Assembly: GCA_017464815.1 (NCBI GenBank)
Contig: JAFTYI010000003.1
Coordinates: forward strand, 1 to 60,191
Length of the DNA stretch: 60,191 bases
Source of the DNA: Bacteroidaceae bacterium
GTDB taxonomy: Bacteria; Bacteroidota; Bacteroidia; Bacteroidales; Bacteroidaceae
Direction of reading: 5' to 3'
The notes below the pieces were generated by a model. It was not told the DNA's origin. It did no database searches and saw nothing but the letters and a program-made list of their open reading frames with translations. The position numbers and the translations under genes were made by a program. Positions 26,756 to 36,208 of this stretch are shown here, piece by piece. Numbering within the stretch: position 1 is the stretch's first letter; each line of letters begins with the position of its first letter.

Positions 26756-29530
26756 ATGTCAGAAACCAAATACATCACCATCCAAGGTGCACGGGTGAAT
26801 AACCTGAAGAACATCACGGTGAACATCCCGCGCGGAAAGTTTGTAGTCATCACCGGCCTTTCGGGCTCGGGAAAGTCGTCGTTGGCCTTTGACACACTGT
26901 ATGCCGAGGGGCAACGCCGCTATGTAGAGAGTCTGTCGTCATACGCCCGCCAGTTTCTTGGGCGTATGGGAAAGCCCGAGTGTGACTTCATCAAGGGCAT
27001 CCCGCCCGCCATTGCCATCGAACAACGGGTGAACAGCCGCAATCCGCGCTCGACGGTGGGCACGTCGACGGAGGTGTATGAATACCTGCGCCTCCTCTTT
27101 GCCCGTGTGGGAAAGACCTTTTCGCCCATCAGTGGCGAACTGGTGAAGAAGCATTCGACGGATGACCTTGTGGAGCGTATGCTTTCCTTCACACCGGGCA
27201 CCCGATTCACAGTGCTTTGCCCCATTGTGCCACGTGCCGGACGCACGGTGAAGGAGCAGCTTGCCATTGACATGCAACAGGGCTTCACCCGCGTGGAGGT
27301 GGGGGGCGAGGTGATGAGCATCGAGGAGTATCTGACGAAGGAGGGGGGCGAGTCGCCTTACCTGCTTATCGACCGACTCTCGGTCAGCGACGACGCTGGC
27401 ACCATCAGCCGTCTTATCGACTCGGCCGAAACGGCTTTCTACGAGGGCGACGGCACCTGTATGCTCCGTTTCTATCCGGCGGGATTGCTCTACACCTTCA
27501 GCAAGACATTTGAGGCCGACGGCATCCAGTTCGAAGAGCCTACCGACCAACTCTTCTCGTTCAACTCGCCCATAGGGGCTTGTCCTGAATGCGAGGGTTT
27601 CGGACGGGTGATTGGCATCGACGAATCGCTGGTGGTGCCCAACACGGCATTGAGTGTGTACGACGGTGCGGTGGTCTGCTGGCGAGGCGAAAAGATGGGC
27701 GAGTGGCTGAAGGAGTTTATCCGCCGTGCGGCAAAGCATGACTTCCCCATCTTTGAACCTTACTATAACCTGACTCAGGAGCAGAAGGATTTCCTGTGGC
27801 ACGGCAAGCGCACGGAGGCGTGCATCGACTCGTTCTTCCAGATGTTGCACGAGAATCAGTACAAGATTCAGTATCGGGTGATGTTGGCCCGATACAGGGG
27901 AAAGACGGTTTGCCCCACTTGCCGGGGAGCACGACTGAAGAAGGAGGCCCTCTACGTGAAGGTGGGCGGACGCTCGATAGCCGAACTGGTGGAGATGCCC
28001 ATCACTGAGTTGCAGACATTCTTCCTCAACCTCCAGCTCGACGTACATGATGCTGCCGTGGCCAAGCGCCTGATGGTGGAGATAAACAACCGACTTCGCT
28101 TCCTTGTGGACGTGGGACTTGGCTACCTCACCCTGAGCCGACTGAGCAACACCCTGTCGGGGGGTGAGAGCCAGCGCATCAACCTGGCTACTTCATTGGG
28201 CAGCAGCCTGGTGGGGTCGCTCTACATTTTGGACGAGCCGAGCATCGGCCTACATAGCCGCGACACGGAAAAACTCATCCGTGTGCTTCGTCAGCTTCAG
28301 GAGTTGGGCAACACGGTGGTTGTCGTTGAACACGACGAAGAGATTATCCGCGCGGCCGACTACATCATCGACATTGGCCCGCAGGCCGGACGATTGGGCG
28401 GACAGGTGGTCTACGAAGGCGACATGCACGACCTGCAACCGGGAAGCAGCAGCTACACGGTGAAATACCTGTTGGGCGAGGAGGTGATAACGCCTCCCTT
28501 GACGCATCGCCCGTGGAATAATTATATAGAGGTGAAGGGGGCAAGGGAGAACAACCTGAAGGGCATCGACGTGCGCTTCCCCCTGAACGTGATGACCGTG
28601 GTGACGGGCGTGAGCGGTTCGGGAAAGAGCACGCTTGTGCGCGACATCTTCTACCGTGCCTTGAAGCGCGAGTATGGCGAAACCACTGAACGGCCGGGCG
28701 AACACACCGGCATCGAAGGCGACATTCGGATGATGACGAACATCGAGTTTGTTGACCAGAATCCCATCGGAAAATCCTCGCGAAGCAACCCCGTGACTTA
28801 CCTGAAGGCGTACGACGACATACGCAAACTCTACGCCGACCAACCACTGGCCAAGCAGATGGGGCACACGGCGGGACACTTCTCATTCAACTCCGAAGGC
28901 GGACGATGCGAAGAGTGTAAGGGCGAGGGCACCGTGACGGTGGAGATGCAATTCATGGCCGACCTGGTGTTGGAGTGTGAATCGTGCCACGGCAAGCGGT
29001 TCAAAAAGGAAATCCTGGATGTGAAGTTCAAGGAAAAGAGCATCTACGACATACTGGACATGACGGTGAACCAAGCCATCGAGTTCTTCACCGAACATGG
29101 CCAACCAAAGATTGCCCGCAAACTGAAGCCTCTGCAGGACGTGGGCTTGGGATACATCAAGTTGGGACAATCCTCATCCACCCTCTCAGGTGGTGAAAAC
29201 CAGCGTGTGAAGTTGGCTTACTATCTGAGCATCGAGAAGACGTCGCCCACCATCTTTGTGTTCGACGAACCCACCACAGGACTCCACTTCCACGACATAC
29301 GCAAGTTGATGGAATCGTTCGACGCCCTTATCAATCGCGGACACACGGTGGTCATCATCGAGCACAACATGGACATCATCAAGTGTGCCGACCACATCAT
29401 TGACCTTGGCCCCGAAGGTGGAAACCGCGGAGGCAACGTCGTGGTGTGTGGCACTCCCGAAGAGGTGGCAGCTTGCCCTGAGTCGTATACGGGGAAGTTC
29501 TTAAGTTTGAGTTTTAAAAGTCTGAATTAA
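26756..29530 (+). CDS. uvrA: Excinuclease ABC subunit A
   Basis: The protein has 924 residues. It has two ABC ATPase halves: Walker A GLSGSGKSSLAFD and GVSGSGKSTLVRD, signatures LSGGESQRI and LSGGENQRV. Zinc-site cysteines are visible (CPECEGFG, CPTCRGARL, CEECKGEG, CESCHGKRF). It recognises bulky DNA damage and loads UvrB, encoded at 54440. The start at 26756 gives the conserved SETKYITIQGARVNNLKN; the -7 box TACTTTTG is at 26685-26692. Confidence 0.97.
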   Translation: MSETKYITIQGARVNNLKNITVNIPRGKFVVITGLSGSGKSSLAFDTLYAEGQRRYVESLSSYARQFLGRMGKPECDFIKGIPPAIAIEQRVNSRNPRSTVGTSTEVYEYLRLLFARVGKTFSPISGELVKKHSTDDLVERMLSFTPGTRFTVLCPIVPRAGRTVKEQLAIDMQQGFTRVEVGGEVMSIEEYLTKEGGESPYLLIDRLSVSDDAGTISRLIDSAETAFYEGDGTCMLRFYPAGLLYTFSKTFEADGIQFEEPTDQLFSFNSPIGACPECEGFGRVIGIDESLVVPNTALSVYDGAVVCWRGEKMGEWLKEFIRRAAKHDFPIFEPYYNLTQEQKDFLWHGKRTEACIDSFFQMLHENQYKIQYRVMLARYRGKTVCPTCRGARLKKEALYVKVGGRSIAELVEMPITELQTFFLNLQLDVHDAAVAKRLMVEINNRLRFLVDVGLGYLTLSRLSNTLSGGESQRINLATSLGSSLVGSLYILDEPSIGLHSRDTEKLIRVLRQLQELGNTVVVVEHDEEIIRAADYIIDIGPQAGRLGGQVVYEGDMHDLQPGSSSYTVKYLLGEEVITPPLTHRPWNNYIEVKGARENNLKGIDVRFPLNVMTVVTGVSGSGKSTLVRDIFYRALKREYGETTERPGEHTGIEGDIRMMTNIEFVDQNPIGKSSRSNPVTYLKAYDDIRKLYADQPLAKQMGHTAGHFSFNSEGGRCEECKGEGTVTVEMQFMADLVLECESCHGKRFKKEILDVKFKEKSIYDILDMTVNQAIEFFTEHGQPKIARKLKPLQDVGLGYIKLGQSSSTLSGGENQRVKLAYYLSIEKTSPTIFVFDEPTTGLHFHDIRKLMESFDALINRGHTVVIIEHNMDIIKCADHIIDLGPEGGNRGGNVVVCGTPEEVAACPESYTGKFLSLSFKSLN

Positions 29531-29546
29531 GGCGACTATAATAATT

Positions 29547-29630
29547 TAGGCACGGATTACACAGATTTCACGGATTAATTATATACAAATGAAGTATAAT
29601 AACCGTGTTAATCCGTGTAATCCGTGCCTA
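29547..29630. terminator. Large imperfect hairpin between convergent uvrA and symporter genes
   Basis: TAGGCACGGATTACAC near 29547 pairs with TAATCCGTGCCTA ending at 29630, with a second CACGGATTAA/TTAATCCGTG pairing inside. It fills the gap between two convergent stops and could terminate both. Related CACGGATTxCACGGATTAA words recur at 59512-59660 after ettA. Confidence 0.6.
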
Positions 29631-29652
29631 ATTATATTTGTTGACACGAATG

Positions 29653-31101
29653 TCACTTCCTTCTCCTTCCCTTTGCTACCAAGAAGCCGACGAGGAAGAT
29701 GACGATGGTGCCCAACACAATGGCCATGTATTCATGAATGCCCGGATCGGGTAAGTGCAGAAACTCCGACGCTGAAATCCAAGCAATGACGATGACGCCA
29801 CACACGGTGCCTATCACGGCATCCACGTTGCGTGCCTTGCGTGCTATGTAGCCCAATAGGAAGAGGCCCAACATGCCGCCACTGAAGATGCTCGAGAGTT
29901 TCCACCACGCATCCAGTATGCTGTCGACATTCAACAAGGCTAACGCCACAACGATGCCCAACACACCCACTACCAGACTGGAAAACTTCAACACATACAT
30001 GACTTCGCGTTCACCTGCCTGCTTGCGCACCCGCTTGTAGTAGTCGGTCAGGATGATGGTCGACGAACTGGTGACACTGGTGGCCACCGTGCTCATGCCT
30101 GCCGCAAAGATGGAGGCAATGAGCAAGCCTGTCAGTCCCACCGGCAACTGGTTGGCAATGAAGTAGGGGAACACATAGTCGGCCTTCACCCCTTCAGCAG
30201 GCAAGAGGTCGGGGTAAACCTGATAGTAGGCATACAGCGCGGTGCCTATCAGAAAGAAAACGGCCGACATGGGGATGTAGAGGTATCCTCCGAAAAGAGC
30301 CGAGAACTTTGCCTCCTTCTCATTCTTAGCCGCATGATAGCGCTGCACATAGTTCTGGTCGATGCCATAGTTCTGCAAGTTGATGAAGATGCCGTATATC
30401 AGGCACACCCAGAAGGTGGAGGAGTCAATTCCCAAATCGAAACTTCCGAGGTCGAACTTGTGGTCGCGGATGCCTATCTCAAACGTCTGCAACGGCCCCT
30501 CAGGCATGCTGAACATCAACACCGCCAAGCTGACCAGTGCGCCACCGATGAGGATAAATCCCTGAATGGCCTCGGTCCATATCACCGCCTTCACACCACC
30601 CAACATCGAATAGAGGATGATGGCCACACTGGTGACGATGATGACAAGCTGGATGTCCCATCCCATCAACACGTTCATCGGCACAGCCAACAGATAGAGG
30701 ATGGAGCCCATGCGCGCTATCTGAGTGAGCAGATAACAGGCCGAAGCGTACAGCCGTGCCCACACACCAAAGCGCTCCTCGAGAAACGTGTAGGCCGACA
30801 CACTGCCCTGACTGCGGTAAAAGGGGACAAAATACTTGGCTGCAAAATAGGAGGCAATGGGGATGGAGAGGCTGAATACAAACGGATTCCAATCGCCGGC
30901 GTAGGCTTTGCCCGGATTGCCCAAGTAGCTGATGCTGCTCACGTAGGTGGCAAAGATGGACATACCCACCACCCATCCGGGCAAACTGCGCCCTCCAGAG
31001 GTGAACTCGTCCGAAGAGACTCTTTTGTTGAAGAACGAACAGCCGAACAACACGATGCCGCCCGTAAAGATAAAAAAGACTATCAGGTCAATGATATGCA
31101 T
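29653..31101 (-). CDS. Sodium:solute symporter (SSS family)
   Basis: The protein has 482 residues with about 13 membrane helices. SSS features are the SSDEFTSGGRSLPGWVVGMS segment after helix 1, FATYVSSISYLGNPGKAY and the GMSTVATSVTSSSTI stretch of helix 8. It should import an organic solute with Na+. The substrate cannot be read from the sequence. It lies 19 bp after lpxB in the same direction and may be cotranscribed. Confidence 0.88.
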   Translation of the reverse strand: MHIIDLIVFFIFTGGIVLFGCSFFNKRVSSDEFTSGGRSLPGWVVGMSIFATYVSSISYLGNPGKAYAGDWNPFVFSLSIPIASYFAAKYFVPFYRSQGSVSAYTFLEERFGVWARLYASACYLLTQIARMGSILYLLAVPMNVLMGWDIQLVIIVTSVAIILYSMLGGVKAVIWTEAIQGFILIGGALVSLAVLMFSMPEGPLQTFEIGIRDHKFDLGSFDLGIDSSTFWVCLIYGIFINLQNYGIDQNYVQRYHAAKNEKEAKFSALFGGYLYIPMSAVFFLIGTALYAYYQVYPDLLPAEGVKADYVFPYFIANQLPVGLTGLLIASIFAAGMSTVATSVTSSSTIILTDYYKRVRKQAGEREVMYVLKFSSLVVGVLGIVVALALLNVDSILDAWWKLSSIFSGGMLGLFLLGYIARKARNVDAVIGTVCGVIVIAWISASEFLHLPDPGIHEYMAIVLGTIVIFLVGFLVAKGRRRK

Positions 31102-31120
31102 GGTGTTTTCTTTTCTTGAT

Positions 31121-32272
31121 TTACATGGTTTTTTCTTTTAACTTCTGCACCATCAGTCGGGCGGCTTGCCGGCTGGCTCCTGAGGGACCCAGGATGCGGA
31201 GACACTCGTCGTAGCCATTGAGCATGATGGCGCGTTCGGGCGTGTCGCGGATGAGGTCGGCAAGTTCGGCACGCACGTTATCAACGGTCATCAAGTGGGC
31301 AACGAGTTCCTTTACCACACCACGCCCGGCCACGAGGTTGACAAGGGAGATGTAGCGCACCTTCAAGAGGTGGCGACGGAGGAAACTGACGGCTCGTCCC
31401 ATGGCAACGTAGTAGCACACGACTTGAGGCACACGGAAAAGGGCTGTCTCCAACGTGGCGGTGCCCGAAGTCACCAATGCGGCACGTGAGTGGGTGAGCA
31501 AGGGATAGGTTTCACCAAAGACAATCTTTACGGGATGGTTGCCCGTGTAGCGGGCGTAGTAATCCGGCTCGATGCCTGGTGCACCGGCCAACACCAGCTG
31601 ATGGGTGGTGGTGAAGGGTGAGGCGGCTTCGAGCATCTGTGGCAGGTTGTCCTTAATCTCCTGTCGGCGGCTACCGGCTAACAGGGCGATGATGGGCTTT
31701 TCCGCCTGAAGGTTGTGGCGGGCGATGAACTCCTCCTTCGATTCGGCATAGGTGGCTTGGAAGGTGGCCACGGCATCCACGCAGGGGTTGCCTACGTAGT
31801 GGATGGGATAATGGTGTTTCTTCTCAAAAAAGTCTACCTCAAAGGGGAGGATGGAGAAGAGGGCGTCGACGTCGCGCTTGATGTTCTTGATGCGATACTC
31901 CTTCCATGCCCATATTTTAGGTGAGATGTAGTAGTAGACGGGGATGCGGGTGTTGGCGCGTAGGAACTTGGCAATGTCGAGGTTGAAGCCGGGATAGTCG
32001 ATGAGGATAACCACATCGGGTTGCCACTCGACAATGTCGCGCTTGCACAGGCGCATGTTGGCAAGGATGGTGGGCAGGTGCATGAGCACAGGGATGAAGC
32101 CCATGTAGGCCAACTCGCGGTAGTGCTTCACCCGCGTGCCTCCAACGGCACTCATGAGGTCGCCTCCAAAGAAACGGAAGTCGGCTTCGGTGTCTTCGTT
32201 TTTCAATGCCTTCATCAGGTTCGAGGCGTGAAGGTCGCCCGAGGCTTCGCCAGCTATGAGGTAGTATTTCAT
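31121..32272 (-). CDS. lpxB: Lipid-A-disaccharide synthase
   Basis: The protein has 383 residues. The N-terminal YLIAGEASGDLHASNLM and the IDYPGFNLDIAKFLR segment, together with SPKIWAWKE and AGSRRQEI, are the LpxB signatures. It joins UDP-diacylglucosamine and lipid X in lipid A synthesis at the inner membrane. It follows surE, with a 104-bp gap that holds a 9-bp repeat array. Confidence 0.96.
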   Translation of the reverse strand: MKYYLIAGEASGDLHASNLMKALKNEDTEADFRFFGGDLMSAVGGTRVKHYRELAYMGFIPVLMHLPTILANMRLCKRDIVEWQPDVVILIDYPGFNLDIAKFLRANTRIPVYYYISPKIWAWKEYRIKNIKRDVDALFSILPFEVDFFEKKHHYPIHYVGNPCVDAVATFQATYAESKEEFIARHNLQAEKPIIALLAGSRRQEIKDNLPQMLEAASPFTTTHQLVLAGAPGIEPDYYARYTGNHPVKIVFGETYPLLTHSRAALVTSGTATLETALFRVPQVVCYYVAMGRAVSFLRRHLLKVRYISLVNLVAGRGVVKELVAHLMTVDNVRAELADLIRDTPERAIMLNGYDECLRILGPSGASRQAARLMVQKLKEKTM

Positions 32273-32286
32273 TGTTTTATGTTTTT

Positions 32287-32345
32287 TTATAGTGGCTATA
32301 GTTTTTTTTAGTAGCTATAGTGACTATAGTAACTATAGTTCCTAT
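32287..32345. repeat. 9-bp-period array between surE and lpxB
   Basis: Tandem CTATAGTNN 9-mers (32296, 32315, 32324, 32333) with one degenerate stretch in the middle. The words are the same as in the atpH-atpA gap at 17382-17469. It lies directly upstream of the lpxB start in the presumed surE-lpxB mRNA. Confidence 0.8.
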
Positions 32346-32376
32346 TAGGGTTATAGGGGATAGGGGGGCATTTTTT

Positions 32377-33147
32377 TTAGAACTCCCATCCCTTCAGTTC
32401 CTCCAACAGGGGGTAGGCGGTCATGTCAATCTGCGTGGGGGTGATGGAGACATAGCCGTGGTCGAGTGCCCAGCGGTCGGTGTCGGTGGATTCAGGCTCG
32501 TGGTTGGCAAAGTTTCCGGTGAGCCAATAGAGGTTGCCTCCGCCACGTGGATGGGGGATGGAGGCCCACTCGTTGCCCCATCGGCCACGTGTCTGACGAC
32601 ATGCTTTCACGCCCTTGTAGGGGGCATGTTGGGGAAAGTTGACGTTCAGGCAAGTCTCCTTGGGAAGCCCCTTCTCGAGCACTTGGCCGACGATGCGTCG
32701 GATGTAGGGGCGGGTAGGGGTGAAGTCGAGGTCGGGGTCGTGGTCGCACACCGAGAAGCCGATGGAGGGAATGCCCTTCATGCACCCCTCGAGCACCACG
32801 CCCATGGTGCCTGAGTAGTGGACGTTGACGGCTGAGTTGTCGCCATGGTTGATGCCTCCGATAACAAGGTCGGGTTGGCGATTGACAACGGTTTCCAAAG
32901 CCAGTTTGACACAATCGACGGGGGTGCCCGAACACTTGTAGATGGTCACACCCTCGGCTTGGCTGACGAGTGAGACGGTGACGGAAAGTTGCGACGTGAT
33001 GGCAGCGGCCATACCCGAGCGGGGGCCATCGGGAGCCACCACGATGATGTCGGCCATGTCCTTCAGGAAGCTGACAAGTTGGTTGATGCCCTTGGCCAAG
33101 TGGCCGTCGTCGTTGGAGATGAGTATGAGAGGACGTTGTGAATCCAT
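32377..33147 (-). CDS. surE: 5'/3'-nucleotidase SurE
   Basis: The protein has 256 residues. LILISNDDGHLAKGI gives the metal-binding Asp-Asp and VVAPDGPRSGMAAAIT the Asn/Ser loop; GTPVDCVKLAL and GGINHGDNSAVNVHYSGTMG are also conserved. It removes phosphate from nucleoside monophosphates. A well-formed promoter is at 33191-33221. Confidence 0.95.
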   Translation of the reverse strand: MDSQRPLILISNDDGHLAKGINQLVSFLKDMADIIVVAPDGPRSGMAAAITSQLSVTVSLVSQAEGVTIYKCSGTPVDCVKLALETVVNRQPDLVIGGINHGDNSAVNVHYSGTMGVVLEGCMKGIPSIGFSVCDHDPDLDFTPTRPYIRRIVGQVLEKGLPKETCLNVNFPQHAPYKGVKACRQTRGRWGNEWASIPHPRGGGNLYWLTGNFANHEPESTDTDRWALDHGYVSITPTQIDMTAYPLLEELKGWEF

Positions 33148-33190
33148 AGTTTTTTTACCTGTTTTTTATCTGTTTCTTCAAGATTAGGTG

Positions 33191-33221
33191 CAAAAATAGC
33201 CAAAAAAGTGTAATGAACAAA
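33191..33221 (-). promoter_or_regulatory. Promoter of the surE-lpxB-symporter operon
   Basis: On the minus strand the -7 box TATTTTTG is at 33191-33198 and the -33 TTTG at 33218-33221, separated by 19 bp. It is divergent from the parA -7 box TATCTTTG at 33253-33260. Confidence 0.7.
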
Positions 33222-33413
33222 GGCGAATGGCCGATATTTATTGAAAAAACAGTATCTTTGTGGCCGTCTGCGTAGCAGAAGCTGAAACGAGGCTTCTCCC
33301 CGCGAGTTATTCACCGAAAGGGGAAGTTATCAACAGTTTGGGCAATCTTTGCCGAAAAATGTAGGCCGTTTGTGAAATTATCAGTTACTTCGCAGCCGTA
33401 AAAAACTGTTTTT

Positions 33414-34181
33414 ATGGGAAAGATAATAGCTTTAGCCAATCAGAAGGGCGGTGTGGGCAAAACCACCACCACCATCAACCTGGCCGCCTCGCTGGCCACA
33501 CTGGAGAAAAAAGTGCTGGTGATTGACGCCGACCCGCAGGCAAACGCATCGTCGGGGTTGGGCGTAGACATCAAGGTGATAGAAAGTTCGATTTACGAGT
33601 GTCTGATTAACCAGACGGACATTCGCGAAGCCATCTACACCACCGACATTGAGGGGCTTGACATCGTGCCCTCGCACATCGACCTGGTGGGCGCCGAGAT
33701 AGAGATGCTGAACATGCCCGCCCGCGAGAAGGTGATGAAGAAGTTGTTGGCCACGGTGGCCGATGACTACGACTACATCCTCATCGATTGTTCGCCCTCG
33801 CTGGGATTGATAACCATCAACTCGCTGACGGCGGCAAACTCGGTGATCATACCCGTCCAGTGTGAATACTTCGCCCTCGAAGGTATCAGCAAGTTGCTGA
33901 ACACCATCAAGATAATCAAGTCGAAGCTGAATCCCGCACTGGAGATTGAGGGATTCCTGCTGACGATGTACGACTCGCGTCTGCGCCTCCACAACCAGGT
34001 GTACGACGAGGTGAAGCGCCACTTCCAGGAGTTGGTCTTCCGCACCGTCATCCAACGCAACGTGAAGTTGAGCGAAGCGCCCAGCCACGGCATACCCGTG
34101 ATACTGTACGACGCCGACTCGACCGGCGCACGCAACCACTTGGCCTTGGCGCAGGAGATAGTGAAGAAGAATCAAGGATAA
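33414..34181 (+). CDS. parA: Chromosome partitioning ATPase ParA (Soj)
   Basis: The protein has 255 residues. It has the deviant Walker [11 protein letters not shown], the ATP-sensing [13 protein letters not shown] and Walker [12 protein letters not shown]. It drives segregation of ParB-parS complexes. A 5' leader of about 150 nt follows the TATCTTTG box at 33253-33260; it holds two near matches to a DnaA box. A 22-bp-period array separates it from parB. Confidence 0.96.
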   Translation: MGKIIALANQKGGVGKTTTTINLAASLATLEKKVLVIDADPQANASSGLGVDIKVIESSIYECLINQTDIREAIYTTDIEGLDIVPSHIDLVGAEIEMLNMPAREKVMKKLLATVADDYDYILIDCSPSLGLITINSLTAANSVIIPVQCEYFALEGISKLLNTIKIIKSKLNPALEIEGFLLTMYDSRLRLHNQVYDEVKRHFQELVFRTVIQRNVKLSEAPSHGIPVILYDADSTGARNHLALAQEIVKKNQG

Positions 34182-34190
34182 AACCCCGCC

Positions 34191-34278
34191 GACATCATCC
34201 CAAGGATGAAGTGACCTTACCCCAGGGTTAAGGTTGCCTTAACCCAAGGCTAAGGCAGGCTCATCCCAAGGCTAAGGG
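34191..34278. repeat. 22-bp-period dyad array G (4 units) between parA and parB
   Basis: Units start at 34191, 34213, 34235 and 34257. Dyads are CATCATCCCAAGGATGA, ACCTTACCCCAGGGTTAAGGT, GCCTTAACCCAAGGCTAAGG and CTCATCCCAAGGCTAAG-type. Arms change together between units. The words are shared with the arrays at 12494 and 59683. It starts 9 bp after the parA stop and would be in the parAB mRNA. Confidence 0.82.
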
Positions 34279-34369
34279 TGGGCGAAGCAGGAGACGCTGA
34301 TGCGTCATCAAAATGAAAAAAAACAAGTGCCGCATGGCCTTGTCAACTTGTCAATTAAAAAAAAGAAAT

Positions 34370-35257
34370 ATGGCAATAAAGAAGAAATATGCCTCGCTCG
34401 GCCGAGGATTGGATGCACTGATTTCGACCGAAGAGGTGAAGACACAAGGCTCTTCATCAATTCACGAAGTGCCCGTGGCACAGATAAAGGCAAACCCCAA
34501 CCAACCGCGTCGGGAGTTTGACCAGACGGCTCTGCAAGAGCTGGCCGACTCGATAGCCGAGATAGGCATCATCCAACCTATCACCCTTCGCAAGATGGAC
34601 GACGACACCTACCAGATTATCGCCGGCGAACGACGCTTCCGTGCCTCGCAACTGGCAGGACTCTCCAGTGTGCCCGCCTACATCCGCACGGCCGACGACG
34701 AAAACGTGATGGAGATGGCCCTCATCGAAAACATCCAGCGCGAAGACCTCAACTCGCTGGAGATTGCCTTGGCCTACCAGCACCTTATCGAGCAATACGG
34801 CCTCACACAAGAGCGCCTGAGCGAAAGGGTGGGGAAGAAGCGCACCACCATTGCCAACTACCTGCGCCTGTTGAAATTGCCCGCACAGATACAGGTGGCC
34901 CTCCAAAACAAGGAGATTGACATGGGACACGCACGCGCCCTGTTGACACTGGACAACCCCACGATGCAGATACGCCTCTTTGAGGAGCTGATGCGCGAAG
35001 GATACTCGGTGCGCCGTGTCGAGCAGATGGTGAAGGCGCTGAACGAAGGCGAAACGGTGAAAGCCCCCAGTGGCAAGAAGATTGCACCCGCCAAATTGCC
35101 CGAGGAATACGATATGCTGAAGAGGCAACTCTCGGACTTCTTCCATAGCAAAGTGCAACTCTCGTGCTCAACCAAGGGAAAAGGCAAGATCAGCATCCCC
35201 TTCAATAGCGAAGAAGAGCTCGAGCGCATTGTGGGCATATTGGATAAGTTGAAGTGA
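34370..35257 (+). CDS. parB: Chromosome partitioning protein ParB
   Basis: The protein has 295 residues. The N-terminal ASLGRGLDALI box interacts with ParA. The ParB/Srx CTP-binding segments are IKANPNQPRREFD and IIAGERRFRASQLAG; the helix-turn-helix has GLTQERLSERVGKKRTTIAN. The start at 34370 gives the conserved N-terminus; a frame to 34313 is not supported. No palindromic parS site (TGTTNCACGTGNAACA) was seen in the window. Confidence 0.96.
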   Translation: MAIKKKYASLGRGLDALISTEEVKTQGSSSIHEVPVAQIKANPNQPRREFDQTALQELADSIAEIGIIQPITLRKMDDDTYQIIAGERRFRASQLAGLSSVPAYIRTADDENVMEMALIENIQREDLNSLEIALAYQHLIEQYGLTQERLSERVGKKRTTIANYLRLLKLPAQIQVALQNKEIDMGHARALLTLDNPTMQIRLFEELMREGYSVRRVEQMVKALNEGETVKAPSGKKIAPAKLPEEYDMLKRQLSDFFHSKVQLSCSTKGKGKISIPFNSEEELERIVGILDKLK

Positions 35258-35268
35258 GCAAGTTGGCA

Positions 35269-35334
35269 AAAATCTCTCAGGTGAGAGAAAAAAATCTCCC
35301 AGGTAGGGAAAAACAATTTCTCAGGTAGGAGAGA
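35269..35334. repeat. 22-bp-period dyad array H (3 units) after parB
   Basis: CAGGT occurs at 35278, 35300 and 35322, exactly 22 bp apart, each inside a small dyad whose arms co-vary: TCTCTCAGGTGAGAGA, CTCCCAGGTAGGGA and TTTCTCAGGTAGGAGAGAAA. It starts 12 bp after the parB stop, between parB and the DUF5683 gene. Confidence 0.8.
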
Positions 35335-35365
35335 AAACAACGAATAGTGAACAACTGTGAAATGT

Positions 35366-36166
35366 ATGAAATGTGACTATAATATATATAAGGTATGGAC
35401 ATTGGCCATGCTGATGGCCTTGGCCGGGGCCGTTGAGGCATTTGCCCAACAACCTCTCCCACGCTCGCAACAACGACGCGAACGCATGGAGGTGGCCGAG
35501 GCAACGGGCGACACCCTTTCGGCCGGCCTTCAAAGGGCCGACACCATTGCCCGCGCCAACCGAGCCAACATGGAGGCACTGGAGGCACCCATCGACTCGG
35601 CCGAACTGACGGCACAGATGCCCGCCATCGAGCCGGAGGAGATGCCCGTCGAGGAGGAGAAAATGGAGTTCATCCCTGACCCCACCAAAGCTACGTGGCT
35701 GGCCGTCATCTTCCCTGGAGGCGGACAAATCTACAACCGCAAATATTGGAAACTGCCCATCATCTATGGCGGATTTGTGGGATGTGCCTACGCCCTCACG
35801 TGGAATGGACAGATGTACGACGACTATTCGCAAGCCTACCTCGACATCATGGACGACAATCCCGCCACAGACAGTTTCCTCGACCTGCTCCCACCGGGTT
35901 ATCCCGTAGAGGCAAACATGGATTACCTGAAGCGCGTCATCAAGCGCAAGAAGGACACCTACCGACGCTATCGCGACATGAGCATCTTCGTCTTCATCGG
36001 CGTCTATGCCATCTCCATCATTGACGCCTATGTGGACGCCGAGCTGGCCAGCTTCGACATATCGAAAGACCTGTCGATGAAGGTGAAGCCCACCATGATA
36101 CAGAACAACCAGTACGACATGAGACAAGGAAACTCCTACGGCTTGCAATGCAGCCTCAAGTTTTAA
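35366..36166 (+). CDS. DUF5683 domain protein
   Basis: The protein has 266 residues with a signal peptide (ending about VEAFAQQ). A variable acidic/Arg-rich part follows, then the DUF5683 core at about 108-185: DPTKATWLAVIFPGGGQIYN plus RKYWKLPIIYGGF, two hydrophobic segments and a late membrane segment (IFVFIGVYAISIIDAYVDA). It is an envelope protein of unknown role. The gene order parA-parB-this-mltD-rel is a conserved neighbourhood in Bacteroidota. A GTG at 35357 would add three residues. Confidence 0.85.
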   Translation: MKCDYNIYKVWTLAMLMALAGAVEAFAQQPLPRSQQRRERMEVAEATGDTLSAGLQRADTIARANRANMEALEAPIDSAELTAQMPAIEPEEMPVEEEKMEFIPDPTKATWLAVIFPGGGQIYNRKYWKLPIIYGGFVGCAYALTWNGQMYDDYSQAYLDIMDDNPATDSFLDLLPPGYPVEANMDYLKRVIKRKKDTYRRYRDMSIFVFIGVYAISIIDAYVDAELASFDISKDLSMKVKPTMIQNNQYDMRQGNSYGLQCSLKF

Positions 36167-36208
36167 CCGAAAAGACGTAAAACATCAAAAACTGATAAAC
36201 CTATAAGA

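Noticed and set aside
33261-35365. A parS site near parAB
   Set aside because: No palindrome of the TGTTNCACGTGNAACA type is present.
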